From Phaeodactylum tricornutum CCAP 1055/1 (lineage: Eukaryota > Bacillariophyta > Bacillariophyceae > Surirellales > Neidiaceae): a stretch of DNA of 64,000 bases. The stretch is taken from assembly GCF_000150955.2 (NCBI RefSeq), contig NC_011696.1, positions 186,001 through 250,000 on the forward strand. Direction: 5' to 3'. A program made the position numbers and the translations under genes. Under the pieces are notes generated by a model that was not told the origin of the DNA, searched no databases, and was given only the letters and a program-made list of their open reading frames with translations. Shown piece after piece: positions 54,641 to 64,000 of this stretch (its first letter is position 1; each line of letters opens with the position of its first letter).

Positions 54641-55119
54641 TCTGTTTGTATCTGTCACGGTTTAGTACCATGCAACATGCCCACCAAGAATGTCCGTCCG
54701 TTAGGTGTCAACACGGTGGATGGCAGTTGGAGTGTTTACAAGGATGAAGTGAGTTGCATGGAAGTTAATTTGGTCACATTGTATTGAATTCCAAAGTACA
54801 ACGATGTATCAGGCGTTGGAGAGAACGCGACGGAGTCAGTCGTGTTCTGACAGTGGCAACGGAGTGGGACAGCCAATACTTATCACCTGACTAACGGATG
54901 TAAATGAATGCACCCCATTTTCCGTGGCATGTGTGTTATGAAAGGTATTTCAGGTTCCACTATAAGTATATGTGAGCGTGCGCCATGGTATAAGGATACT
55001 ATGGCAAAGGAAAGATATTTGGTTTTGTTTGAGTTTGTTCCTCAGGTTTTGTTGTATCTTGGCAAATCAGAGAAACAACAAGAACTAGTTTATAGCACTA
55101 ATTCTTCAATCATTGTTTT
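54641..55119. other. Spacer between inverted-repeat arms
   Basis: About 480 bp with no conserved coding signal. It may be the decayed inside of the element whose arms flank it. Confidence 0.35.
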
Positions 55120-55340
55120 TTAAGTTCTTTGATCCGTACTGCCTTTATCGCACAGGTCCTCGTATCCGCTGTCTAACCCGTGGGGAGCGTCGTCAACAAG
55201 TAGAGTTTTACAGTCCCTAAGTCCCTTAGGTGTATCGCCGGTCGTTCGTAATAACGCCCTCCTCTGTTTACCAGGCTCTGTTCCTAACAGCGCTTCTGTC
55301 CATACAGTGTACATTGGTGTATATCGTAACAGTATCTCCT
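55120..55340 (-). repeat. Inverted repeat, right arm (degenerate mobile-element fossil)
   Basis: The reverse-complement partner of 54405-54640. Read on the minus strand it begins TGTTACGATATACACC, an LTR-like beginning, but no full LTR or coding part was found near it. Family undetermined. Confidence 0.45.
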
Positions 55341-56861
55341 AGAATCTTTCCATCTCTCCACACACCTTGGTCTTGGAAACTGACAAATGGAGACTAAACA
55401 CAAGTGCTTCCAGAAAGATAGCAATTGTACAAACACTTCCATTATGGCAAGTCCATGTGACCATGAAATAAGCTGATATCATTTCTTTGCTTTGCATGCG
55501 TACTTAACTCCATATGCATTGTCAATTCATACTTGCAACATCCACGTTATGTATTTATGCTTATGAGACGTGTCACTACAAGGTAACTATAATATGGTAG
55601 TATCAATTGTAGCATTCCATTGCTATAATTTATCAATATGTCTCTCACCAAAGACAGATAAAATCAGGAACTAGGATGCTGGATACAAATGGATTTACCT
55701 AAGTATTTGTCATAAATAGGTATGTAACCGTAACCACCAGGATCCATCTCCGATGGATTTTGCAAGGAGTCTTGTAAAGAGTTGGTAGTCTCTACAAGTG
55801 GCCACAGGATTCTAGGTTTACACACTCTTTTTTCATTTTATGTTTCACAAAAACTTTGTCACTGTTTATTTCCCAATATTATAATACTCTCCCAATTAAT
55901 TAATCAGCTGAGGCCTTTTCATGGCTTTCCCCTAAGCTCTACTCTTCCATTGTATCTCCAGATACTTTTTTAAGTAGGACTCATTCACTTTTAGACCACT
56001 TTATGGCTCTTAAAAAGCTTGTTGTTATCCATACCACCTCGTTGACTCCATGATGTAGGTAGTATGCACAGTAACAGTGCCAGTACTGCAGCCTCGAATC
56101 CTACATACTTCCGACGACATCTTGTTTTAGCTAGCAAATTCTCTCTGTGTGCGACGACACTTGAAGCGAGGCTTCGGGGGTCCAGCTGTTTCTGATGTCG
56201 CTTTGTTATCAAAGATTTCTTTTGATTGCATCTCTTGAAACTGAAAAAGGCGTTTTGTGCATAACCAATTGTATGAATTTTTTTCCTAAGATACGGAACC
56301 TCTTTGCTTCGATTTTCCTTTCTGGCTATTGGAAAGGCATTTGCCGACTTGAGATTTCAGCCATTTTTATAAGGAAGTCTTGTTTTTGAAAGATGGTTTC
56401 GACTACTTTCTTCTTTACATATTGATGCTAGAAACCAAATGTATAGATAATTCTCTCAAGTTATTACATGCACGACGCAATTTAATATGTTTATTTTGCC
56501 TTCCTGGAACTCTCCTCATTGTTTTATACAATAATTGTCCAAGAAGACTAAAAAAGAAAGCATCATCTGTATCCAAAAGGAAGCGTGCCAGTGAAAAGAG
56601 TGCGTCAGAAGTAGCGGGTTTTGCCGACTTATAGTTAATTTCACAGTCAATCAACTAACAAAGTCGCAAGGTAGAGACACCGACATAAAAGAATTTATGT
56701 CGCACAGTACATCACCGGAAGTACGTGGTAATCCACAAGATCATTATTTACGGGATACGCCGCTGTACCCTGGAGGTTAATTTCGACACCAACAGCAAGC
56801 CACTTGTGATACGCCACAAAAATTCGTCCAGCTGGACAAGCAACGAACCAACAATTTTGAA
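55341..56861. other. AT-rich gene-poor region
   Basis: No credible gene. By hand count GC is about 37-38% over 55561-56640, lowest (about 33%) in 55801-55920, against roughly 50% in nearby genes. Short frames (for example minus 56415-56654) lack recognisable domains. The CACAGTCAATC word occurs near 56642. Confidence 0.5.
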
Positions 56862-59520
56862 ATGGCGACTATGAACGGCTTCGACATGGGCTTTGGAGCA
56901 AACGCGGCTGCAGTCTTCGGTAGCCTCGAGATGGACGGCGACGAATATGTGCGATGTATGTTGTGCCATTCCGCAGGAGTCGACGTCCGAGTCAGCTCCT
57001 GTGGATGTACAAGCCATGCCGTAAGTTCTACGTGTAGTTAGTACTGAAAAGATCAGAATCGGATGCAGATCCGATTGCATCGGAATTTGCGGGCAAGTCA
57101 GCATCGAAGCGACCGGCGCAGTATAATATGGTCCTTGAGTGCGCGTACTCGCATCACGTTCATGTCTGGTCATCAATTTAGCGCCATGGTCCAACGATCC
57201 TTTCGTTCTACGCGGATGAGAGATCCAACCAGCGGCGAAAAATCCAAATCAGAATTTACAGATGGCTCATGACCTCAGAAACTGAATGCCGACAGCGTCA
57301 CCGATATCATAAATATCGCCATAGGATACGCCTCACCTCTCGCTTTCTTTTCACTTTCTTTTCCTCCAGCGTTGCATCCAACTCAACCCTCACGGATCTC
57401 TCTCGAACTGCCCATTTTGTACAAAACCTACGCAAGGGCTTGTTCTTTTTCCCATGAGTTTCCGTGAAATTGACGAAGCGCACCGTACAGCTTCGGCGCT
57501 GCCTCCCAAGCCACAAAATCGCGGCCGGAAGCGCAAAACGGGCGCGGACTTGATCGAAGACAAGGGCTACGTAGCAGAGCGTCGTACGGGCCGTTGGACC
57601 AACGAGGAAATGTCCTTTTGCGATAAACTCATGGATAAATTTGCCAACGGCGACCTACCTGTGGCGGATGGGGTCAAGCTCAACGAGTTTTTGGGCAACA
57701 TGCTGAAGTCCAAGCAATCCCGTCTTACGAAAAAGATGAAGAATGCTAAGCTCTCGAGCAAAACTTACCAAAAGGGGATCGGATGTTTGACCGCAACGGA
57801 CGCTAGCGAATTTTCGGACCTCGAAGAATTATTTTTTCAGGCTATTCCTGACCTCCAGGAGCGTGCGGAGATAAAGTTTCATATGCAAAAGGAATGGCGC
57901 GAACAATTCAGCCGTGTCTGCGCCACAGTCGGACAGCCTCTGGATGCTGATTCTTGGCTCGGAAGTGTTGAAGAGATGGATCGTCGTGCCTCGCAGACGC
58001 GCGACGCTGCCCGAATGGCCAAACGCAAGCTCATGATGGGAGTTGCTCTCCGTACCGACTCGCAGAACGCCGATGACGGTGTCTTCATTGAGAAAACAGA
58101 GGCTGAAGCCCGGGCCGCCGGATCCACATACACGAGCGAAAGAGATGTTGAAGATGAGATGCTGAGCATTCTGGCAGAGGATAAGGCTGCCGCGCAAGCC
58201 ATCGACCTAAATGGAAAAAGTAGCCTTCTCCATTCTGCTCCGTTTCTCTCCAAAACGACGTCGTACTTGCAGCGCCTTGGTATTCCTTTTGAGCACGTAG
58301 ATCTTTGGGTGCCATCTTTTGTTCCTGGAGATGGCGAAGATTTAGATAGCACGACTTGTCGACTTTGCTTTGCTGGTTCCGCAACTGTCGATAAGGTTAT
58401 TGAACAGGACGGCAAAAGTGGCCGCTCTCTAACGACAGAAGAACGGTTTAATCTTTTCGCCTTCGGTGACTACAGTCAAAAGTTTTCCTTTGATGTTGGC
58501 TGCGGTCTTCCTGGACGTGTTTATGAAAGTGGACGCCCCACATGGGAGCAAAGTGTACACAATGCTCCCCACAACCATTTTGAACGCTGCGGTGGTGCAT
58601 TGCAGTGGGGAATCAAGACGGTGGTAGGAATACCGATTGCTAGTCCGAACGTTGGTAGGATTGTTGTAACCCTTTATTCCTGCTACGATCGTCCTAAGGA
58701 CGAAGATCTTGTTTCTCGTCTTTCCGAAGAATTTACGAGGGTAAGCTGCAATTTAGTTTATGTTTTTGTCTTTGACAAGCTTGAGCCATTCTCTCACAGC
58801 CAGGTCTTTCTCCCTCACCAGCTTATGCCTTCTCCGAAGTGGAAGCTTGTTGTCGACATTGGGGATGTCGAGGAAACGCCGTCGGCTACTTACGCTACTG
58901 CGGGAACCACTTCTTCTACCGCTGCGCAAGTCGACGGTCACGATGCGAGCGACAATTCCAAGGAATCTATCGACATTTCGATCGTTGCATCTGTTGCGTC
59001 GAATCCGGTGGAAGTCGCGTCTTCAAACCCCGCTGCCATTTCAGCTTATAGCGGGGCCGAAGCTCGTGATCCTAGGATCGAGCAAGTTGTCGCGATGATG
59101 GGGGATTTTATGCCATCCGACCCTAACTCTCTCATGGCACCATACATGCAAGGCTTCATGTCACTGCGTCTCCTTCTTCTTCGTCATTCTCTGACATCAG
59201 AAGAAAGCGAATTGTCGAGAACGATACTCGATTCTTTCTCCTCCTATACAGCTGGGGGACGTGATCGCGGTGATATTGCCATTATGTTGGCCAGGGACTT
59301 TATGTTTCTTAGTCATCAGCAACAACAGGCGCACCATCCTTCGTTTCTTAATTTAGGGGAGAACATGATGGGTTCTGTTGCGGGTGCGCACACAACGACA
59401 AACACAGGGTTGTCGCTTTTTGGTCTGCCGTCCACCAGCTCCAGTCTTCAGAACTCTCCGGCTCTCACCCCAATTCCCGGCCCGGGAACTAACGACTCGA
59501 TGTCGATTGTATCAAACTAA
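56862..59520 (+). CDS. RING-like finger, SANT-like and GAF-like regulator (copy 1)
   Basis: Exons 56862-57020, 57370-58740 and 58804-59520 give 748 residues. Residues about 28-80 form a RING/PHD-like zinc finger split by intron 1: CMLC, then CGCTSHA/RC, then CPFC. A basic stretch (QNRGRKRKTGAD) and a SANT-like region follow, with RTGRWTNEEMSFCDKLMDKF and GNMLKSKQSRLTKKMKNAKL. Residues about 330-485 look like a GAF domain: FEHVDLWVPSF, then FSFDVGCGLPGRVYESGRP, and GIKTVVGIPIASPNVGRIVV. The rest is Ser/Ala-rich and disordered. Chromatin or transcription regulation with a ligand-sensing domain is inferred. Intron 2 is 63 nt without a stop, so its retention would keep the frame. A paralogue lies tail to tail. 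Confidence 0.8.
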
Positions 59521-59924
59521 ATTGGTTTGAGGGTGATGGCGCACTGGTTGGACGGGCTCTTCTTTTCAAGGTTTGGGTTCTGCATTTTTTGTTTTTAGTT
59601 GGATCAAGCCGCATTTTTCCGAGTCGGCTTGGCTTTTGTGATGTGCATTCTGCACAATTTATTTTTTGGGTTTGGTTTTATAGTTAGCGATCCTATCGTT
59701 GATACACGTTGGTGCTCAATGCAGGCAATTGCTTTCTGCTTTCCTTTCTAATTTACATTTTATATATCATTTTCAGCACTTTTCTCAAATATTCATTAGA
59801 CGATTCACGGTCATCTCTCTACAAAAGTTTTTCCGCAATGGTGGCAAACTTGGTCGATGGGCTAGAAATGTAGATAAGATATCCTATCGCAAAAAGCGAT
59901 GAATGATTGACTGTGAAGCAGTAG
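59521..59924. other. Convergent spacer between paralogues
   Basis: A 404 bp, T-rich stretch between the two 3' ends; GATTGACTGTGAAG lies near 59904. No coding signal. Confidence 0.5.
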
Positions 59925-62601
59925 TTATATCCTCTGAAAAATCATTCCAGAAGCACTGTCGAGACAGGCTGACAGTTGCTCGGTTGACAGTGTATTGGAA
60001 TTGAGTCCAACAGGGACCGTACTAGTTTCGTGTGATGCTGCTTGCGGAAGGGATTGCGCCAAAGCAGGCAGCTGCAAAGAAATCATGACATTGCTCGTAG
60101 TTTTCAGGTCCTTGGTTTTGGGCACTCCGTTGGTAATACTAGGTTGCTGAGAAGGAAAGAAGTTTGGCTGGCTTGCCCGCGAGTATCTGGAAGTCGGAGG
60201 AGTGTAGCCCCTGCTACTGTTTTGAGAGTCAAACTCATTACCGGGAGTGCAACAGCCTGCCACTTTCGGGGGAAAGGAAGTGAATCTTATGTTGCTGTCT
60301 ATATGAATACTATTCGGCGGGCAGCATCCACTTGACGGCGAGTAGTCCGAAACCCCGTTGGTAGTACAGCCACAATGAACTAGAGCCGTATTCGTTGTGT
60401 TCGATTCTGATGAGTTAGATACCATCATTTGCTGTTTTGACATCACCATGAAATCCCTTGCTATTGTCCATGCAATGTCTACTCCTGCTTGTCCCGAGTG
60501 TTTACGCTTCTTGTATGTTCGAAGGATGGCTTTCAGCAAAATATCATCACGCTCTAAAAGCGAACTCTTTGTCAGGAGCATACGAAGCGCCGTAAAACCT
60601 GGAAGGTAAAGAGCCATCGGGGAAGACTTGTCGGCGGGAGTGTGAACACGAATCAGGGCAAGCAGTTCATCGATACAAGCGTCTTCTTCGGATATTGCCG
60701 TTTGATCCGAAGGCATTTTTCGTCTTAAGGACCCTATATCAACAGTCAGTTTCCATCGCGGCGACGGCATCAACTGATAGTCAACCAGAAACTGTTAGGC
60801 TTCCAAGTACACAGAACCATGTCTGAAAATAGAAAGGGACATTCAGGAGACTTACCGCAGAGAGCTCATCTATGATCCGTACAACCATATCTTGGTCTTG
60901 GACACGGTCGTAAAGGGAATAAAAAACAACGATAAGTCTCCCTACGTTGGGGCTCGGTACGGGAATGCACAGGACGGTCTGAATGCCCCATTGGGACGCT
61001 CCTCCAATACGCTCAAAAGCCGTGCTAGGAGCATTCTGAATACCCTGCTCCCATGAAGAAGCTCCAGAGCTGTAGACACGACCAGGTAGACCGCATCCAA
61101 CATCGAAGGAAAATTTTTGACTATACTCCCCGAAAGAAACGAGATCATATTGTTCTTCGCTGGTGAGAGCGACTTGCAGGCCTCCCTGCAATAGAATCTT
61201 AACGTCGGTCGTGGCAGCTCCAGCGAAGCAAAGGCGACTGGTCTGATTCACAATTGGTTCACCTGTAATAGGTTGTGAAAATGACGGTGCCCAAACATCA
61301 ACGTGCTCAAATGGCACGTTGTGTCGCTGCATGTATACGGCAACTCGCTCGACGAATGGGGAGGTATTGTACTTGGCAGAGGATTTGTTGAAGCCACTGC
61401 AATGTCGCTTGTTTCTGTGCGAGCCAGCGAGAGAATCAGTATCAGACAGAGAAGAGTCGGCGTCAATAAAAACACCATTCTGTGGATCCATTGTATCTCT
61501 ATGCAACGCTTGTCCCATCATTCTCTTACGGCGCGCCAACCGTGCGGCGTCCTTTTCGTGAGATTCTCGCCGGTCCATTTCTTCCACACTGGTCAGCCAG
61601 GCATCCGCATCTAATTTTTGACCAATACCGAGGCAAAAAGAACTAAAAAGCTCACGCCATTCCTTTTGCATGTGAAAGCGAATCTCGGAACGCTCCATGT
61701 TGCACCGAATCGAGGCGAAGAATTTGCTCTCGAGTTGTGAAAACTCTCGAGCACGCTCGTCTTCCACAATGTAACCCAGTGTTCGCTGATACTGTCGAGA
61801 CGAAAGGCGAGCGTTTTTCATTTTCTTGGTCAGTCTAGACTGCTTTGATTTGAGCATGTTGGACAGAAAATCGTTCAATTTGATTCCGTCCGGGATTGGA
61901 ATCAGGCCAGCTAGAACATGACGGGGCCAGTCGACGTGAGACGATTTTTCGTTCGGTAATAGGTTTTGAGGAACAAATTATGGACTTACCTTCAAAGAGT
62001 TCGATCAGCTGATCGCAATATTCCGTTTCTTCCGTCGTCCAGCGTCCCGTGCGCAGTTCGTTGGACTCGGCAGCATTCGACTTTCCAAGTTCGTCGTTCG
62101 TTCCCTCTCGCGCGTTCAAGAGCGGGTTCAGGCGCGTCACCGTTGCGTTCAACCGCTTCTTGCCTCGTTTGTCCGAGAGCCTGGTGTTGGCGGCTTCGGC
62201 CTGCGCACGATCAATTTCGTTAAAGGCCATGGGAATCAAACGAAGTCCCGTGGCGGGTTGATGGCAAACGGGACAAGTGTCGATCAGCTTATTCTCGGAA
62301 ACACCACAACAACGCTGAAGAAAAAGCGAATGAATGTATCGGTGAGATGGTGTTGTTTTACCGAAGCTACGGCAGACGAAAATCCTTGTGTACCGAAACG
62401 CCATGGATTCCTTTGGACAAGAACGTCCCAATCTGTACCTACCGTGTGCATGCAACAGTTGCAAGGAACACACTGAATGTCGCATCCTCCGACACCGCAT
62501 CGGTTGCAGCAGCAGCACGACAATCCGTCCGGGGCCTGCTCGCAATTCGGAGGCGGCGGTAACTCAAAGCCTAGAATGCTATCGGGAAAGAACGCTTCCA
62601 T
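59925..62601 (-). CDS. RING-like finger, SANT-like and GAF-like regulator (copy 2)
   Basis: Four minus-strand exons, 62601-62443, 62314-61990, 61910-60856 and 60791-59925, give 801 residues. The first exon is 159 nt in both copies and splits the finger at the same place (CNCCMHT/RCCG, then CPVC). The finger is unusually Cys-rich (LSCCCCNRCGVGGCD). The SANT-like region has RTGRWTTEETEYCDQLIELF and NMLKSKQSRLTKKMKNARLS. The GAF-like domain has FEHVDVWAPSF, FSFDVGCGLPGRVYSSGASS and GIQTVLCIPVPSPNVGRLIV. The last intron (64 nt) is at the position of the 63 nt intron of copy 1. An extra intron (79 nt) splits the SANT-like region. The tail is Ser/Thr-rich with CCPP and CCTP motifs. The function is inferred as for copy 1. 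Confidence 0.8.
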
Positions 62602-62909
62602 GGTCGTTTCGGCACAATTGCGTAGGATGGGAGGTCATCCTTTGCGACGCAGCGTTCCGATAGTGAGCTGGACAAGTTGTCGGACTCACTGACAGGCGGT
62701 GTCACGCTGTCAGGCTGTGTCGGTTAGCTCGGAATGTCACCGGACGCACTACCGGTAGCTTTTCTTCTACTTGCGGAACACAATTAACGGTAAATATCTC
62801 CGAATATCAGAACCGAAGCATGGACCTCCTCCGCGTTTCGATCTTTCCGTGGATATGGATTTCTGTACGACGATAAATTTGAATGAGTCCGAAAACACGC
62901 TCAGAGTAA
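62602..62909. other. Upstream region of RING/GAF copy 2
   Basis: About 300 bp with cactgacaggcggtgtcacgctgtcagg near 62690. No coding signal. Confidence 0.4.
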
Positions 62910-63105
62910 CATGGACATTGACCCCTATTACCTGTAACCGTAACTATCGAAAATCTGGCATTGTAAATGGATGGCTATTAACTAACTTAGAAAAATAGCC
63001 CATTTTTCATGGAGATTGACCCCTATTACTTTCAACTCGTAATATCGAAAATCAGGCATCGCGAATTGATGGCAGTTAAATTTGAAACAAAAGCCCTATT
63101 TCTCC
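62910..63105. repeat. Tandem duplication of a ~98 bp unit
   Basis: Two adjacent units begin catggacattgacccctatt and catggagattgacccctatt and share tatcgaaaatcWggcat and a gatggc..ttaa..aaatagcccattt-like end. They are diverged by point changes and small gaps. The origin is unknown. Confidence 0.6.
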
Positions 63106-63497
63106 TTTAAATACGTCTCGTCCGACGAGCAAAAGTGATAAAAGGCAAGACTCAGATCTATAGATTGACGGGAACGACTTAAACAGATGCGTGGTCATTT
63201 ACCGTTTGACGGGTTTATTCACTGTACGAGTTCGCGAGTATTCGTGGGGACGGGTCGTGGTGTAAAAGTGTGAACCGTACGTACACGGGTCAAACCCAGA
63301 AAAGAAAGAACACGGCGCTGCCGGTCCGCCAAATTCGGAACTGCTGCCGAGATGTCGAAACATTTCGAAAATTCATAAATTACAGCCACATACGTTGACA
63401 CCTCCCCTTCACACGATGATCAACAGCTTTGGGCCACTTTTGTAACTCTTGTGTTTCGTTTTTTTTTCATATCAGACCAGTATAATCAATCATTGCC
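63106..63497. other. Intergenic region upstream of last gene
   Basis: About 390 bp; nothing recognised besides a T-rich run near 63459, shortly before the last gene's ATG. Confidence 0.4.
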
Positions 63498-64000
63498 ATG
63501 AGATCGGACTACGAAATGGGTTCGATCGACGGAGGTCAATTGGAACGTGTCGGGTCTGAGATTCCCTCGGAAGAGTTCTACCGGACTCCGTGCAACTCTA
63601 CCACCGCATCCAGCCGGTGTTCGGGTAGAATCTCGCCGGCACAAGCCTTACCTGGTATCCGCAACAACTCGGTGGGATCCTCTCCGCGAAGTGACTTGCA
63701 CCTCATTCGTCGGCGCAGGCAGGAGAGTGTCGCGGAACGGGGTCACACGTTTCGGAACCACTCGCGTTTTAGTAACAATACAACTGACAGCAGCTTCGTT
63801 TTGGCGACGCCGCAAGAGATCGGGTTACCCAGTCTCTCCTCGGAAGAACTCAATACCTGGATGTGGTATCCCGATCAGTCGCCCGCCGCGAGTCTCCCAT
63901 CGGACCGGGCCGATTTGGGCACGAGCAGCCCTACAGCGAGACACGGTTCTTTGGCTTTGGACGTTGCCCGAGATCCTTCCGCCTTATTTTTACCCATTGG
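63498..64000 (+). CDS. Partial gene, unknown, runs off the window end
   Basis: The frame opens with ATG 63498 (MRSDYEMGSIDGGQLERVGS) and stays open for 167 codons to the edge. The visible part is Ser/Arg/Pro-rich with RRRRQESVAERG and LSSEELNTWMWYPDQSP, and looks like a disordered N-terminus, perhaps cytosolic or of a membrane transporter. No domain can be named from this fragment. A T-rich stretch and a TATAATCAATCATT segment precede the ATG. Confidence 0.6.
   Translation, partial: MRSDYEMGSIDGGQLERVGSEIPSEEFYRTPCNSTTASSRCSGRISPAQALPGIRNNSVGSSPRSDLHLIRRRRQESVAERGHTFRNHSRFSNNTTDSSFVLATPQEIGLPSLSSEELNTWMWYPDQSPAASLPSDRADLGTSSPTARHGSLALDVARDPSALFLPI

Noticed and set aside
54405-55340. Protein-coding reading of the inverted-repeat arms
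   Set aside because: The two arms conserve DNA sequence in opposite orientation rather than a common reading frame, so a repeat is the simpler view.
55561-56640. A centromere
   Set aside because: GC is low but not at the level reported for centromeric segments, and there is no supporting repeat or histone evidence in sequence alone.

Overview
The window looks like nuclear DNA of a diatom, most like the pennate Phaeodactylum tricornutum. This is inferred from style, not from a database match. Genes are tightly packed on both strands. Introns are few and mostly short (about 60-100 bp) with GT..AG ends. Several products begin with a signal peptide followed by an Ala-Ser-Ala-Phe-like cleavage site, the plastid-targeting style of algae with secondary plastids. 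Nearest relatives are eukaryotic housekeeping families (APC1, MCM9, SYF2, ATG8, DNMT2, EndoU).

Layout. 0-6 kb: a cyclin T/K-like protein, a SNARE, a protein with four C-x2-C-x6-H-x-C zinc-finger-like repeats, and a large protein ending in a receiver domain whose phospho-acceptor Asp is Glu. 6-15.5 kb: a small predicted thylakoid-lumen protein, an organellar histidyl-tRNA synthetase, two tail-to-tail glucose-6-phosphate isomerases (one normal, one divergent), DNMT2 and an orphan. 17-21 kb: a galectin-RRM fusion divergent from the splicing factor SYF2, then a plastid DUF2358-like protein. 21-23.5 kb is repeat-bearing and poorly coding. 23.6-34.4 kb: MCM9, an EF-hand protein with a mitochondrial-looking N-terminus, and the single-exon APC1. 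34.6-38.3 kb holds a broken, CpG-poor homologue of TRPC4AP/TRUSS. 39.6-46.4 kb: an ADCK2-like kinase, a fragment of a 2-oxoglutarate dehydrogenase E1 gene, a LYR-motif protein, an FKBP and a membrane orphan. 46.7-54 kb: two head-to-tail EndoU-family proteins, a plastid DUF1350 protein, an ALKBH7-like dioxygenase and ATG8. 54-56.9 kb is AT-rich and carries an inverted repeat. 56.9-62.6 kb: two paralogous multidomain regulators (RING-like finger, basic SANT-like region, GAF-like domain) lie tail to tail. The window ends inside an unrecognised open gene.

Themes. Three local gene duplications (GPI, EndoU, RING/GAF) occur in 64 kb, two of them tail to tail. Two host-gene relics (TRPC4AP-like, OGDH E1) are present. 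The first is strongly CpG-depleted, as expected of DNA that was once methylated, and some of its stops look like CGA-to-TGA changes. No clustered, operon-like new system is evident. The most unusual items are the galectin-RRM fusion, the divergent isomerase, the pseudo-receiver protein, the RING/GAF pair and the CpG-poor relic.

Method note: exon joins were worked out by eye from frame continuity, splice consensus and family conservation. Several starts were moved inward to the first real ATG.
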